Shown piece by piece: positions 8,294 to 16,624 of a stretch of DNA of 48,430 nucleotides. The notes beneath the pieces were generated by a model that made no database searches, was not told the DNA's origin, and was given only the letters and a program-made list of their open reading frames with translations. The DNA is taken from the NCBI GenBank assembly GCA_030602705.1, contig JAUVZF010000024.1:1-48430 (forward strand), in the 5' to 3' direction. Position 1 is the first letter of the stretch; each line of letters starts with the position of its first letter. The stretch is from Planctomycetota bacterium (GTDB lineage Bacteria > Planctomycetota > Phycisphaerae > FEN-1346). The position numbers and the translations under genes are program-made.

Positions 8294-10045
8294 ATGACCG
8301 ACTGGCAGGACCCGGAAGACTTCCTCGAGCAGGCCGACCATCTGCTCGAACAGGGGGCGTACGAGGAGGCCCTGGCGGCCTGCCGCCAAGCCATCGAGGT
8401 CGCCCCCGACCTGCCCGACGCCCGCGCCATGGCCGGCCGGTGCCTGGCGTACCTGAACCGCGTGGACGAGGCGGATCGCGAACTCTTGAAGGCCGTCGAC
8501 ATGGACCGCGACTGTGTCGAGGCGTGGTTCGGCCTGGCGTTCGTCTCGTGGCTCCGGGCCGACGACCGCGAGGCCGTCGGCCACCTCGAACGGGCCCGGC
8601 GCCTGGCCCCCGACGACGAGGCCGTCCTGGCGCAACTCATCGGCTCCTACGGCAACGTCGGGCGCTTCGACCAGGCCGAACGCCTCTACAAGGAGGCCAT
8701 CGGCATCCATCCCGCCTCGGCAGAGATCCCGTATCACTGGGGTCTGGTGCTGTTCAAGCAGGGACAGTACGACCAGGCCATCGACGTCTGGCTGCAGGCC
8801 GCCGAGGCCGACGACGAGTTTCCGGAACTTCACCTGTCGATGGCCCGCGCCTTTGGGGCGCTCGGCCGTTTGGACCGGGCATACGAAGAACTCGAGCGCG
8901 AACTGGACCTGTACCCCGATTCGCGCGAGGCCCGCCTCGCCCTCGGCGGGTACCACGTCCAGCACGGCGAGCCGAAGCGTGCCGTCGAAATCTACCGCGA
9001 ACTGCTGTCGGAGGCCGAGGACGATTCCCGCGTCCACCTGGACCTGGGCGTCGCCCTGATGCACCTCGGCCAGGACGCCAAGGCCCGCAAGCACCTGCTG
9101 CGTGCGTTGGAACTGAGCCCCTCCGACCCGCTTATTCTCTCGCACCTGACGAGCGCGGGCCACTCGCGGTCCGCCATGACCCGGGCCACCCGCGTCCTGC
9201 GGCGAGCGCTGCGCGAAGAGCCGCACCGCGACGAACTCTACCAGAACCTCTCGTCGCTCTTCGCCGGAGAAGGGCGGTTCGACGAAGCCGAGGAACAGTT
9301 GCGCCGGGCCATGGCCTTCTCCGGCCGGGCCCACGAACTCGAGAACGACCTCGGCGTGCTGCTGGCCATCCAGGGCAAGTTCGAGGAAGCCCGCGACGCC
9401 TTCGAGCGGGGCCTGGCCCGCCGCCCCGAGGACCTGCCCCTTCAGATCAACCGGGCTCTAATCGAGGCCGACCTCGGCCAGCGCGACCTCGCCCTGGAAC
9501 AACTCGGCCGGATCGCCCGCGACAATCCCGACAACCTCGACGCCCTCGGAAACCTCTCATCGGTCCTGCTCGAAGTCGGCCAGGTGGAGCCGTCGCTGGC
9601 GGTGGCCGAACGGATGTGCCGCCTCGCACCGTTCGACCCGCGCGGCTACTACCTGACGGGCCGGGCCCTGTACGACCTCGACCGCTACGACGAGGCCGAG
9701 CAGGCCCTCGACCGCGCCTCCCGCCTCGACCCGGTACAGGTGGACACGGCCATCGCCCTAGGCATGTGCTACGCCGTGCTCGGGCGGCCGGCCGACTGCC
9801 TCCGCGTTTTCAAACGTGCCCGGCGGCTGGCGCCGAACGACCCGGACGTGCTGTTCAACCTGGGCCTGGCGTACGAAGACGCCGCCGAGACCGGCCGGGA
9901 CGAGGCGCCTGAGGCCGCCGGCAATGGGACCGTCGGCACGGCCGATGCCATCGCCCTCTACCTGCGTGTCCTCGAACTGGCCCCGTCGTACGAGGCCGCC
10001 CGCGAGCGGCTCGAGGCCCTCGGCGCCGGGGCCGAACCCTCGTAA
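8294..10045 (+). CDS. Large tetratricopeptide-repeat protein
   Basis: The protein is 583 aa; the ATG at 8294 is preceded by AGGGG 8 bases upstream. Almost its whole length consists of degenerate 34-residue TPR units with the usual pattern (for example AEALYQNLSSLFAGEGRFDE-like helices, ALEQLGRIARDNPDNLDALG, YDEAEQALDRASRLDP). There is no signal peptide or membrane segment, so it is likely cytoplasmic and acts as a protein-protein scaffold. It has no enzymatic domain. It follows the LolA-like lipoprotein gene and precedes another lipoprotein gene that has its own promoter. A family A hairpin begins three bases after its stop codon. Partners cannot be inferred from the sequence. Confidence 0.85.
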   Translation: MTDWQDPEDFLEQADHLLEQGAYEEALAACRQAIEVAPDLPDARAMAGRCLAYLNRVDEADRELLKAVDMDRDCVEAWFGLAFVSWLRADDREAVGHLERARRLAPDDEAVLAQLIGSYGNVGRFDQAERLYKEAIGIHPASAEIPYHWGLVLFKQGQYDQAIDVWLQAAEADDEFPELHLSMARAFGALGRLDRAYEELERELDLYPDSREARLALGGYHVQHGEPKRAVEIYRELLSEAEDDSRVHLDLGVALMHLGQDAKARKHLLRALELSPSDPLILSHLTSAGHSRSAMTRATRVLRRALREEPHRDELYQNLSSLFAGEGRFDEAEEQLRRAMAFSGRAHELENDLGVLLAIQGKFEEARDAFERGLARRPEDLPLQINRALIEADLGQRDLALEQLGRIARDNPDNLDALGNLSSVLLEVGQVEPSLAVAERMCRLAPFDPRGYYLTGRALYDLDRYDEAEQALDRASRLDPVQVDTAIALGMCYAVLGRPADCLRVFKRARRLAPNDPDVLFNLGLAYEDAAETGRDEAPEAAGNGTVGTADAIALYLRVLELAPSYEAARERLEALGAGAEPS

Positions 10046-10047
10046 GC

Positions 10048-10069
10048 CGCGCCCGTACGGGCGGCTAAC
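10048..10069 (-). repeat. Single family A hairpin (CCCGTACGGG stem)
   Basis: GCGCCCGTACGGGCGGCTAAC lies directly after the TPR gene's TAA stop. The stem is a perfect palindrome and the GGCTAAC tail is that of the family seen at 16625-17009. It may also act as a 3' end structure for the TPR message. Confidence 0.8.
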
Positions 10070-10083
10070 GGGGCCGCCGCGCG

Positions 10084-10112
10084 TTGACTTCGGCGTCGGT
10101 CGCCCCTATACT
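10084..10112 (+). promoter_or_regulatory. Strong sigma-70-like promoter, probably giving a leaderless mRNA
   Basis: TTGACT at 10084-10089, exactly 17 bases, then TATACT at 10107-10112. The ATG of the next gene starts at 10120, seven bases after the -10 box, which is where transcription should begin. No ribosome binding site can therefore be in the message. Confidence 0.75.
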
Positions 10113-10119
10113 CCGGCCG

Positions 10120-11010
10120 ATGCGTTTTAGGGCTGTCATCGCGACCTCTTTGTTGGCGGGTTTGGCCGCCGCCCTGGCCGGTTGCGGGGGACAGTCCGGC
10201 GGCAGGTCCGGCCCCATCAACCTCAAACCGATGATGACGAAGGGCGGCGCGGCCCCCAAGACGATGTACCAGATCCGGACCGTCTTTCTCCAGCACAGGC
10301 TCCGCCCCGACGCGCCGATCGAGGACGTGTGGCGCCTTCTCGGCACGACCAACGTGCCGCATGAGAAACGGGCCCTGTGGGAAGCCAACGATCTGCGCCT
10401 CGGCGACGGCGCCAGCCTGGCAGCCGAGCGCCTGAACGAGTTGCTGGCCGAGACGCCCGACCGCACCGCCAACGTCCACGACTTGGTGGTTCCCGAGAAC
10501 TTCGACTTCGCGATCGCCCTCGGGCAGAAGCGCGAAGCCATCGACCTCGTGTGGACCGACGCGGCCGGCCGCCTCGTGGGCCGCCACTTCGAGGAGGCCA
10601 TCACCCGGCTCCGCGTCGTCTGCCGTCACGACCCGTCCGACCCCGCCGCCGTCCGCATCGCCCTCGTGCCGGAGGTGCTGCACGGCAAAGAGCGGCTGCG
10701 GTGGGTCCGAACCGAGCAGGGGCACGTCCAGAAGATGGGTCGGTCCACGTGCGTGCTCTCGGACCTTGCGGTTGAGGTGCGGCTGCCGCCCGGACGGCTG
10801 CTCGTGGTCGGCCCGACGTCGCCGGCGGCCGGGCCCGGCATCAGTTTCGGCGGCGCCGGCTTCTTCGAGCGCCGCGGCCCCGACACGTGGCAAGAGACCA
10901 TCATCCTCACGGTCCAGCGGGCCGTGCCCGGCAAGGTGCCCGAAAGCGGCAAGGTCCCGTTCCTGCCGCCGCCCAAGCCCAGGCCCGGAGCGGGCAAAGC
11001 CGGCAAGTAA
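10120..11010 (+). CDS. Lipoprotein of unknown family
   Basis: The 296-aa product starts at ATG 10120. An earlier ATG at 10084 lies inside the promoter's -35 box and can be excluded. The N-terminus MRFRAVIATSLLAGLAAAL leads to a lipobox Cys (LAGC), so it is lipid-anchored outside the inner membrane. The middle (residues 40-110) is helical; later parts are beta-rich, and the tail is Pro/Gly/Lys-rich. I recognise no named domain. The gene is probably transcribed alone from a promoter that makes a leaderless message. A 20-bp palindrome overlaps the stop codon and likely ends transcription before the convergent pabC gene. Confidence 0.75.
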   Translation: MRFRAVIATSLLAGLAAALAGCGGQSGGRSGPINLKPMMTKGGAAPKTMYQIRTVFLQHRLRPDAPIEDVWRLLGTTNVPHEKRALWEANDLRLGDGASLAAERLNELLAETPDRTANVHDLVVPENFDFAIALGQKREAIDLVWTDAAGRLVGRHFEEAITRLRVVCRHDPSDPAAVRIALVPEVLHGKERLRWVRTEQGHVQKMGRSTCVLSDLAVEVRLPPGRLLVVGPTSPAAGPGISFGGAGFFERRGPDTWQETIILTVQRAVPGKVPESGKVPFLPPPKPRPGAGKAGK

Positions 11011-11069
11011 AGCCGGCTTTACTTACGCGCGGGCACGCCCCACCAGGTAAAGTTTTCGCCCGAAAACTT
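11005..11069. terminator. Two hairpins between convergent genes, probable bidirectional terminator
   Basis: AAGTAAAGCCGGCTTTACTT (11005-11024) is a perfect 20-bp palindrome containing the lipoprotein stop codon. AAGTTTTCG/CGAAAACTT (11050-11069) is a second stem just beyond the pabC stop at 11073. There are no long T tracts, so the terminator role is inferred from position. Confidence 0.6.
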
Positions 11070-11072
11070 GCC

Positions 11073-11960
11073 TTACGACCGGGCCATACCCGTCTCGCGG
11101 GCCACCAGGGCGCGGTAGGCGTCGGCGAGCGTTCGCGTGATGGGGCCGGGCTTGCCGCCGCCGATCTCGCGGGCCTCAACGCGGACGACCGGCATGACCT
11201 CCATGATCGAGTTCGTGAGGAACACCTCGTCGGCTTCCATGAGGTCGTGGACCGTCAGGGTCCGCTGCTCGGCCGGCACATCCACCTCGGCCGCGAGTTC
11301 CAGAACGGCCGCCCGCGTGATGCCCGGCAAGAGGCCGTCCTGGACCGGCGGCGTCAGCAGGCGGCCGTCGCGGACGAGAAAGACGTTCGAGATGGCGCCC
11401 TCTGCCAGGCGGTTCTTCGTGTTGAACCGGATGGCCTCGGCCGCCCGCGCGCGGTGAGCGTCGCGCAGCGCCAGCAGGTTCGCCATGTAGCCGGTGGTCT
11501 TGTGGTACGTGCTCGGGTCGGACTCGTTGACGCGGATGTCGGAGACGACGACCGTCGCGCCGGTCTCGTAGAACTGGCGCGGATACGGCGTCATCGGCCC
11601 GGCCGTAACGAGTAGCGTGGCAGGCGGGGCCTCATCGTCCTGGAGGCCGGCCTCGAGTTCGCCGCGGGTGGCCGTGATCCGCAGCCGCGCCTCCCCCGAT
11701 AGACCGGGATTCGCCTCGACGAGGTGGTCGATGATCTCGGCTATCTCGCCGTCGGTCTCCCGGACGAAGATCCGCAGGACATTGCCGCTTTCGCGCAGGC
11801 GCCCGAGGTGCGCCCCGAGCCGGAACGGCGTCCCGCCGTAGGTCCTGAGCGTCTCGAACAGGCCCGCCCCCAGCAAGAGGCCTGCATCGAGCGCCGAGAC
11901 GCGGGCCTCGGCCATCGGGACGTAGTCGCCGGCAACGTACATCACTCGGGTGTCGGGCAT
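11073..11960 (-). CDS. pabC: Class IV PLP aminotransferase/lyase, probably 4-amino-4-deoxychorismate lyase
   Basis: Family members cleave aminodeoxychorismate to p-aminobenzoate and pyruvate, or transaminate branched-chain amino acids. The 295-aa protein has the fold-type IV landmarks: SALDAGLLLGAGLFETLRTY near residue 22, the PLP Lys in TYHKTTGYMANLLALRDA (K154), and EGAISNVFLV. Two starts are possible: ATG at 11981, which shares one base with the pabB stop (TGATG), and ATG 11960, which has an AAGG site about 5 bases upstream; I chose the latter. The tight coupling to pabB favours the folate (PabC) role over IlvE, but sequence alone cannot separate the two. Confidence 0.8.
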   Translation of the reverse strand: MPDTRVMYVAGDYVPMAEARVSALDAGLLLGAGLFETLRTYGGTPFRLGAHLGRLRESGNVLRIFVRETDGEIAEIIDHLVEANPGLSGEARLRITATRGELEAGLQDDEAPPATLLVTAGPMTPYPRQFYETGATVVVSDIRVNESDPSTYHKTTGYMANLLALRDAHRARAAEAIRFNTKNRLAEGAISNVFLVRDGRLLTPPVQDGLLPGITRAAVLELAAEVDVPAEQRTLTVHDLMEADEVFLTNSIMEVMPVVRVEAREIGGGKPGPITRTLADAYRALVARETGMARS

Positions 11961-11980
11961 TTTTGCCTTGGCCTTTCGCA

Positions 11981-13471
11981 TCACGCCGTCAGCCCGAGGG
12001 CCGCAAGAAGCGCGCGGGCCTTGTCGTTGGTCTCGTCGAACTCGGCCTCGGGCTCCGAGTCGGCGACCACCCCGCCGCCCACCTGAAGGTGCACCTTCGG
12101 CCCGGCCGTAAGGAGCGTCCGGATAACGATGTTCAGTGCACACCGGCCGGCCGGCTCGTCGTCGGTCGGCGGGGCGACGTACCCGATGGCGCCCGTGTAG
12201 ACGCTGCGTCGGGTGGGTTCGAGTTGGGCGATGATCTGCATCGCCCGCACCTTCGGCGCCCCGGTGATCGAGCCGCCGGGAAACGTCGCCTTCACGAGGT
12301 CGGTCACGTCGCGGCCCGGGTGCAATCGGCCCTCGACCGTCGCGACGGTGTGAAAGACGGCGGCGTAGGCCTCCAGGGCGCGCGGCTCGGTCACGCGGAC
12401 GGTGCCGTAGGAGCAGACGCGGCCGATGTCGTTTCGCTCCAGGTCGACGATCATGACGAGTTCGGCCTTGTCCTTATCGGCGGCGAGAAGAGCGTCGGCC
12501 ATGCGGCGGTTGAACGCCGTCGCGCCGGTGCCGCCCTCCGGCTGCCGCGGCCTGGTGCCCTTGATGGGCCGCGTGACGACCCGCCCGCCCGCCAGGTCGA
12601 GGAACAGTTCCGGGCTGCTCGAGAGGACCGCCCGCCCCTGTCCGAGGCCGACGTACGCCGCATACGGCGCGGGATTGTATCGCCGCAGCCGAAGGTACAG
12701 GTCGCTCGGCCGCTGGTAGGCGTGCCCCGGCCGGTCGGTGCGCGGCTCGCGCGCCACGGTGAACCGGCGGCTCAGGTTTACCTGGAAGATGTCGCCGGCG
12801 GCAATGTAGTCGCGGGCGCGGGCTACGGCCGCAAGGTAGCCCTCCCGCGTGAAGTTGCAGGCCAGGTCGCCTGAGTCCCGCGCATCGGGCGGGCACGACC
12901 CGCGCGCGGGGCAAGCCCCGCGGCTAACGTGAAGCGCGCGGCGCAGCGCGTCGGCCGCCGGCCCGTCGGCGCCCACGAGGTACGCCTGCTCGTCGCGGTG
13001 ATCGAGCACCAGGACCGTCTCGTACAGCCCCAGCCACAGGTCCGGCAGGGCGATGTCGCGGCGGGGCGAAAGGGCCGACGTCGGCTCCACGTAGAACCCT
13101 AAGTCGTAGGCGAAATAGCCGTAGAGGCCGGGTCCGAACGGCAGCGTGCCTGCCGCGCCTGCCGCCTCGATCCGCACCGCCGCCAGCACTTCGCGAAGCG
13201 CCGCGAACGGGTCGTGCGCCACCTCCATCCGGACGCGGCCGCCCGGCTCCAGCAGCCGCGTCACGTCGCCCTGATGCACGAGGACCGCCGACGGCTCGGC
13301 CGCCAGGACGCTCCACCGCGCCAGATGCGGCGGCCCGGCAGCGCTGTCGAGCCACACCGGGTTGCGACGGTCGGCCAGGGGCGCGAACACCGCCTCCACG
13401 TCGGCCGGCCACGGGACCGGACGCACCGCAGACCGAATCGCGAAACCGTGCATGGCGCCGGTGCGGCTCAT
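11981..13471 (-). CDS. pabB: Aminodeoxychorismate synthase component I, carrying an in-frame palindromic repeat
   Basis: PabB converts chorismate plus ammonia to 4-amino-4-deoxychorismate for folate synthesis. The 496-aa protein has the chorismate-binding motifs DIFQVNLSRRF, PIKGTRPR (the PIKGT lysine is typical of PabB rather than TrpE), VDLERNDIGRV and FPGGSITGAPKVRAMQII. The start ATG at 13471 has a GGGAG about 12 bases upstream, which is rather far; a second ATG is at 13453. Around residues 182-192 the sequence HVSRGACPARGS is encoded by a family A hairpin (12901-12926), in frame, in the linker between the N-terminal part and the chorismate domain. Its stop overlaps a possible pabC start, so the two are translationally coupled. 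A glutaminase partner (PabA) is not in the window. Confidence 0.92.
   Translation of the reverse strand: MSRTGAMHGFAIRSAVRPVPWPADVEAVFAPLADRRNPVWLDSAAGPPHLARWSVLAAEPSAVLVHQGDVTRLLEPGGRVRMEVAHDPFAALREVLAAVRIEAAGAAGTLPFGPGLYGYFAYDLGFYVEPTSALSPRRDIALPDLWLGLYETVLVLDHRDEQAYLVGADGPAADALRRALHVSRGACPARGSCPPDARDSGDLACNFTREGYLAAVARARDYIAAGDIFQVNLSRRFTVAREPRTDRPGHAYQRPSDLYLRLRRYNPAPYAAYVGLGQGRAVLSSSPELFLDLAGGRVVTRPIKGTRPRQPEGGTGATAFNRRMADALLAADKDKAELVMIVDLERNDIGRVCSYGTVRVTEPRALEAYAAVFHTVATVEGRLHPGRDVTDLVKATFPGGSITGAPKVRAMQIIAQLEPTRRSVYTGAIGYVAPPTDDEPAGRCALNIVIRTLLTAGPKVHLQVGGGVVADSEPEAEFDETNDKARALLAALGLTA
12901..12926 (-). repeat. Family A hairpin inside pabB
   Basis: CGCGCGGGGCAAGCCCCGCG followed by GCTAAC is base for base the same type of hairpin as those at 16731-16760 and 38859-38921. 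It leaves the pabB frame open, read on the minus strand as Ser-Arg-Gly-Ala-Cys-Pro-Ala-Arg. Confidence 0.9.
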
Positions 13472-13522
13472 GGGCGGATCGACTCCCGCGATATGCCGCG
13501 TGGGTGCAAAGCACCCGTACCT

Positions 13523-13663
13523 GTTTAGCGTGCTCTCAAAGCGATGTCATTTCGACCGAGCCGTCGCCAAAGGCGAGGGCGAGCGGAGAAATCTCGTCGT
13601 CCGCACACGGATAACGGCGAGATTCCTCGACTCGCTTCGCTCGCTCGGAATGACACGCTAAAC
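13523..13663. repeat. MITE-like repeat with 10-bp terminal inverted repeats (family D, copy 1)
   Basis: The ends are GTTTAGCGTG (13523-13532) and CACGCTAAAC (13654-13663), perfect inverted repeats. Inside are ATGTCATTTCGACCGAG and CTCGGAATGACA. A second copy is at 30028-30180 and a shorter, inverted relative at 33754-33847. It fills the gap between pabB and purN. No coding capacity is seen. Confidence 0.85.
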
Positions 13664-13680
13664 ACATACAAGCACCCACC

Positions 13681-14325
13681 CTACGGCTGATAGTTCGGGT
13701 CCTCGACGTGGACGACCTGGCGGTCGATGCGCAGCCGCCCTTCGGCAAAGAGGCGGATCGCCTCCGGGTACGCGATGCATTCCTCGCGGAAGACCCGTGC
13801 CGCGAGCGTATCGGGCGTGTCTTCGGCGAAGGCCGGCACCGCCCGCTGGAGGATGATCGGCCCCGCGTCGTACTCGTTGTTCACGAAATGGACCGTGCAG
13901 CCCGAGACCTTCCCGCCCCGCGCCAGCACCGCCTCGTGCACGTGGTGGCCGTACATCCCCGTGCCGCCGAACGACGGCAAAAGGGCCGGGTGGATGTTCA
14001 TCACGCGGCCGAGATAGCGGTCGGGCAGGATCCAGTACGAGAGGAAGCCGGCCAGACACACGAGGTCGACCTCGGCCTCATCGAGAATCTTGACCATCGC
14101 CTGCGAATACGCCCCAACGTTCTCGAACTCCTTGCGGCGGACGAGGTGGACGGGCACGCCCGCGTTCCGGCCGACCTCGATGCCGCGGATCCCCGGCCGC
14201 GAGGCGATGACGAGGGCGACCTCGGCAAGATTTGCCAAGCGTCCGCCGTCGATCTCGGCCAGGAGGTTCTCGAGCGTCCGCCCGCCGCCGGAGAGCAGGA
14301 CGCCGAGCCTGAGGGGTTTTGGCAT
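13681..14325 (-). CDS. purN: Phosphoribosylglycinamide formyltransferase
   Basis: This enzyme uses 10-formyl-tetrahydrofolate to formylate GAR in purine synthesis. The 214-aa product is of usual family length and shows the catalytic residues N110, H112 (MNIHPALLPSF) and D153 (HFVNNEYDAGPII), plus the N-terminal glycine loop LLSGGGRTLENLL. The ATG at 14325 has an AGGG site a few bases upstream; the frame is open further upstream, but that part is not conserved-looking. It stands in a minus-strand row with pabB and pabC, whose folate product it uses as cofactor, separated from them by a repeat. Nothing is unusual in the sequence. Confidence 0.95.
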   Translation of the reverse strand: MPKPLRLGVLLSGGGRTLENLLAEIDGGRLANLAEVALVIASRPGIRGIEVGRNAGVPVHLVRRKEFENVGAYSQAMVKILDEAEVDLVCLAGFLSYWILPDRYLGRVMNIHPALLPSFGGTGMYGHHVHEAVLARGGKVSGCTVHFVNNEYDAGPIILQRAVPAFAEDTPDTLAARVFREECIAYPEAIRLFAEGRLRIDRQVVHVEDPNYQP

Positions 14326-14458
14326 GGCCGCCCTTTCCCGGATCGTGACGGCCACGAGGGTACGGCTTTTCGAGACGGGAATCAAGCGGCGCCGAGAAGG
14401 GGGGCCACACGTTCGCTTTCTCGCTTGCGAAGGCGTGTCTTCACCTATGCCCTCGCTG

Positions 14459-14480
14459 ATGCTTTCGCGAGCGAAAGCAT
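14459..14480. terminator. Perfect hairpin downstream of the zinc-ribbon gene
   Basis: ATGCTTTCGC/GCGAAAGCAT, a 22-bp palindrome 13 bases beyond the zinc-ribbon stop at 14493. An 18-base part (GCGAAAGCATGGCGCCCG) recurs at 27564-27581, so it may be another dispersed hairpin rather than a dedicated terminator. No T tract follows. Confidence 0.45.
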
Positions 14481-14492
14481 GGCGCCCGCGCT

Positions 14493-14747
14493 CTACGGTG
14501 GCCCGGCTCGGCGGCGGATCTCCTCGGCCTCCTCCGGCGGAATGGACTCGGTGTTCCCGCAGACGTTGCAGATGAGGATGGGCCGCTTGTTCCACCGCCA
14601 GACGGGGATGAAAAAGAGGGCCAGTTGGCGGCGGACCTCGACGAGGTGATGCGGCGTTTCCATGGCGCACACCCGGCACCCGTGCCGCACGCCATGGGCC
14701 AGCGGGTGGCGCTTGTCGCTGACGCCGAAGACTATAGGAATAAACAT
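14493..14747 (-). CDS. Small zinc-ribbon protein
   Basis: The 84-aa protein has two CxxC knuckles, C24/C27 and C60/C63, and between them the hydrophobic stretch LALFFIPVW. This is the pattern of the zinc-ribbon family (zinc_ribbon_15) that starts with a short hydrophobic MFIPIVFG segment and binds one zinc ion. The ATG at 14747 has AGGG 8 bases upstream. The function of such proteins is not known; some may sit at the membrane. It lies between argB and purN, all on the minus strand, but with no tight overlap to either. Confidence 0.75.
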   Translation of the reverse strand: MFIPIVFGVSDKRHPLAHGVRHGCRVCAMETPHHLVEVRRQLALFFIPVWRWNKRPILICNVCGNTESIPPEEAEEIRRRAGPP

Positions 14748-14765
14748 GCGAACGCCCTGCTGCGC

Positions 14766-14815
14766 CGCGGAACTGCCCGCTCCCTCGCGACCGCGGAACT
14801 GCCCGCTCCCTCGCG
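14766..14815. repeat. Tandem pair of a 24-base repeat
   Basis: CGCGGAACTGCCCGCTCCCT plus CGCG occurs at 14766-14789 and again at 14792-14815, in the gap between argB and the zinc-ribbon gene. It is followed by a short AATCCGAATTCCGAAATCCGG palindrome-like stretch. Confidence 0.75.
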
Positions 14816-14860
14816 GTCGCGGCTCTGTTCGGCAATCCGAATTCCGAAATCCGGAATCGC

Positions 14861-15733
14861 CTACGGCACGATCTCGGTACCGACGCCGCGGTCGGTGTAG
14901 ATTTCAAGGAGGAGCGAGTGGGGGACGCGGCCGGAGACGATGTGGCACTTCTTGACGCCGCCTTTGAGGGCATCGAGCAGCGTCCGGACCTTCGGGATCA
15001 TGCCGCCGGTGATGACGCCATCAGAGAGCAGCCGCTCGGCGTCGGCCTCCGAGAGGTGCGAAAGGAGGCTCCCTTCGTCGTCGGCCGAAGCGCGGATGCC
15101 GTGTGTGTCGGAGACGTTGACGAGTTTCTCGGCCGCCAGGGCACGGGCGACCGCGCCGGACGCCTCGTCGGCGTTGCAGTTCAGTTTCTGCCCGTCCGGT
15201 CCGACGGCCAGCGGGGCGCAGACCGGAATGGTGCCCAAGTCGCACAGGCCGCGAAGAAGCAGCGCATCGACCTGGGTCACCTTGCCGACGAGGCCGAGGT
15301 CCCGGCCGGAAGCGCTCGTCATCGGTTCGGCCTTCAGTGGGCAGCGTCCCTTGGTGGTGAGAGCCTCGGCCCTGGCGCCGGTCTCTTGCAGGAGGCGCAC
15401 GATCTCGCGGTTGACGTCGGTCGCAAGGACGTCCTCGACGATCCGGAGTTCCTCGGGCCCGGTGAAGCGGAGGCCGTCGATCCACCGCGGGGCCAGGCCC
15501 GCCTGCTCCATCGCCCGCGAGATGGCCTTGCCGCCGCCGTGTACGATGACCGGATGGATGCCGACGGCCCGCATGAAGGCGATGTCGGCGCAGACGGCCT
15601 CCAGGTCCTGCGGCACGTCCATGAAGGAGCCGCCAAGTTTGACGACTGCGACGGTGCCGCGGAACCGTCGGATGTACGGCAGCGCCTCGATGAGCACCGC
15701 CGCCTTCGCAATGGCCTGCTGTTGGTGGTCCAT
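14861..15733 (-). CDS. argB: Acetylglutamate kinase
   Basis: ArgB phosphorylates N-acetylglutamate in arginine synthesis, in the cytoplasm. The 290-aa sequence has the amino-acid-kinase features: VVKLGGSFMD near residue 30, PVIVHGGGKAISRAM (about 61-75), the NADEASGAVARALAAEKLV segment, VSDTHGI, and GVITGGMIPKVRTLLDALKG near 240. Length and motif order are normal. The start ATG at 15733 opens directly into a helix typical of the family N-terminus. Neighbours are the LOG-family gene upstream and a zinc ribbon downstream; no other arg gene is present, so the arginine genes appear to be scattered. Confidence 0.95.
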   Translation of the reverse strand: MDHQQQAIAKAAVLIEALPYIRRFRGTVAVVKLGGSFMDVPQDLEAVCADIAFMRAVGIHPVIVHGGGKAISRAMEQAGLAPRWIDGLRFTGPEELRIVEDVLATDVNREIVRLLQETGARAEALTTKGRCPLKAEPMTSASGRDLGLVGKVTQVDALLLRGLCDLGTIPVCAPLAVGPDGQKLNCNADEASGAVARALAAEKLVNVSDTHGIRASADDEGSLLSHLSEADAERLLSDGVITGGMIPKVRTLLDALKGGVKKCHIVSGRVPHSLLLEIYTDRGVGTEIVP

Positions 15734-15817
15734 GACGCTGCCCCGACCAGGATGCTGCGTTCATCGTACCGGCGGTGGGCGGGAGGTCAAGGCCTTCGCG
15801 GCGAGCGGCTGGAAGTT

Positions 15818-16519
15818 CTACGGCATGACTTTGCCTTCGGGCGTGTCCCATTTCTCGATCTCGGGCCAGCCCTGGCGGTCGCGTGGGGAGAGGTTCTCGC
15901 AGATGTATCGAACGGCTTCGGCCGGGTTGTCCGTCAGGTGCCACAGGTCCAGATCCTCCGGCGAGATGTGGGCGAACCGATCGAAGACCGTCTCGCGGAT
16001 CCACTCGAGTTGCCCGTTCCAGAAATCGGTCCCTATCAGGGCGACCGGCAGGCGGTGGATCTTCTCGGTCTGGATCAGCGTGATCGTGTCGAAGAATTCA
16101 TCGAGCGTGCCGAACCCGCCGGGGAAGAAGATGAGCCCCGTCGCGTACTTCGAGAACATGACCTTGCGGACGAAGAAGTACCGGAAGTTGATGACCTTCG
16201 TCAGGTACGGGTTGGCCACCTGCTCGAAGGGCAGGAGGATGTTGAGTCCGACGCTTTCGCCGCCGGCTTCCTTGGCGCCCTTGTTGGCGGCTTCCATGAT
16301 GCCGGGTCCCGCGCCGGTGACGACCGCAAACCCCGCCTCGGCGATGAGGCGGCCCGTCTCGTACGCCTTGTGATAGTACGGGTGGTCGGGCCCGGCTCGC
16401 GAGGAGCCGAACACGCTGACCCCCGGCGGGACGCGGGCCATCATCTCGAATCCGTCCACGAACTCCGACATGATGCGAAAGACCCGCCACGGGTCCTGCG
16501 CCAAGAAATCCGAGTTCAT
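15818..16519 (-). CDS. LOG-family (TIGR00730-type) Rossmann protein
   Basis: The family includes cytokinin riboside 5'-monophosphate phosphoribohydrolases, which remove ribose-phosphate from nucleotides; many bacterial members have unknown substrates. The 233-aa protein shows both signatures: GAGPGIMEAANKGA (69-82) and PGGFGTLDEFFDT (133-145), with the catalytic Arg/Glu positions expected in them. The ATG at 16519 has GGAGG 9 bases upstream, and the open frame before it is repeat-rich, so I take this start. It lies 84 bases upstream of argB and may share its transcript. A family A hairpin cluster begins about 100 bases upstream. Confidence 0.88.
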   Translation of the reverse strand: MNSDFLAQDPWRVFRIMSEFVDGFEMMARVPPGVSVFGSSRAGPDHPYYHKAYETGRLIAEAGFAVVTGAGPGIMEAANKGAKEAGGESVGLNILLPFEQVANPYLTKVINFRYFFVRKVMFSKYATGLIFFPGGFGTLDEFFDTITLIQTEKIHRLPVALIGTDFWNGQLEWIRETVFDRFAHISPEDLDLWHLTDNPAEAVRYICENLSPRDRQGWPEIEKWDTPEGKVMP

Positions 16520-16624
16520 CGTCCCGGTCCTCCCCGCTGCTCGACAGGCGACCGCTCGCCGACCGCCCTGCACCGCGAAGAGGTTACTGCGCGCGGCGGG
16601 GCGTGTCCAGTTTCGTTCCAACGA

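Noticed and set aside
14326-14973. A long N-terminal extension of purN
   Set aside because: The extension lies over the zinc-ribbon gene and repeats, while the family N-terminus and a ribosome site fit ATG 14325.
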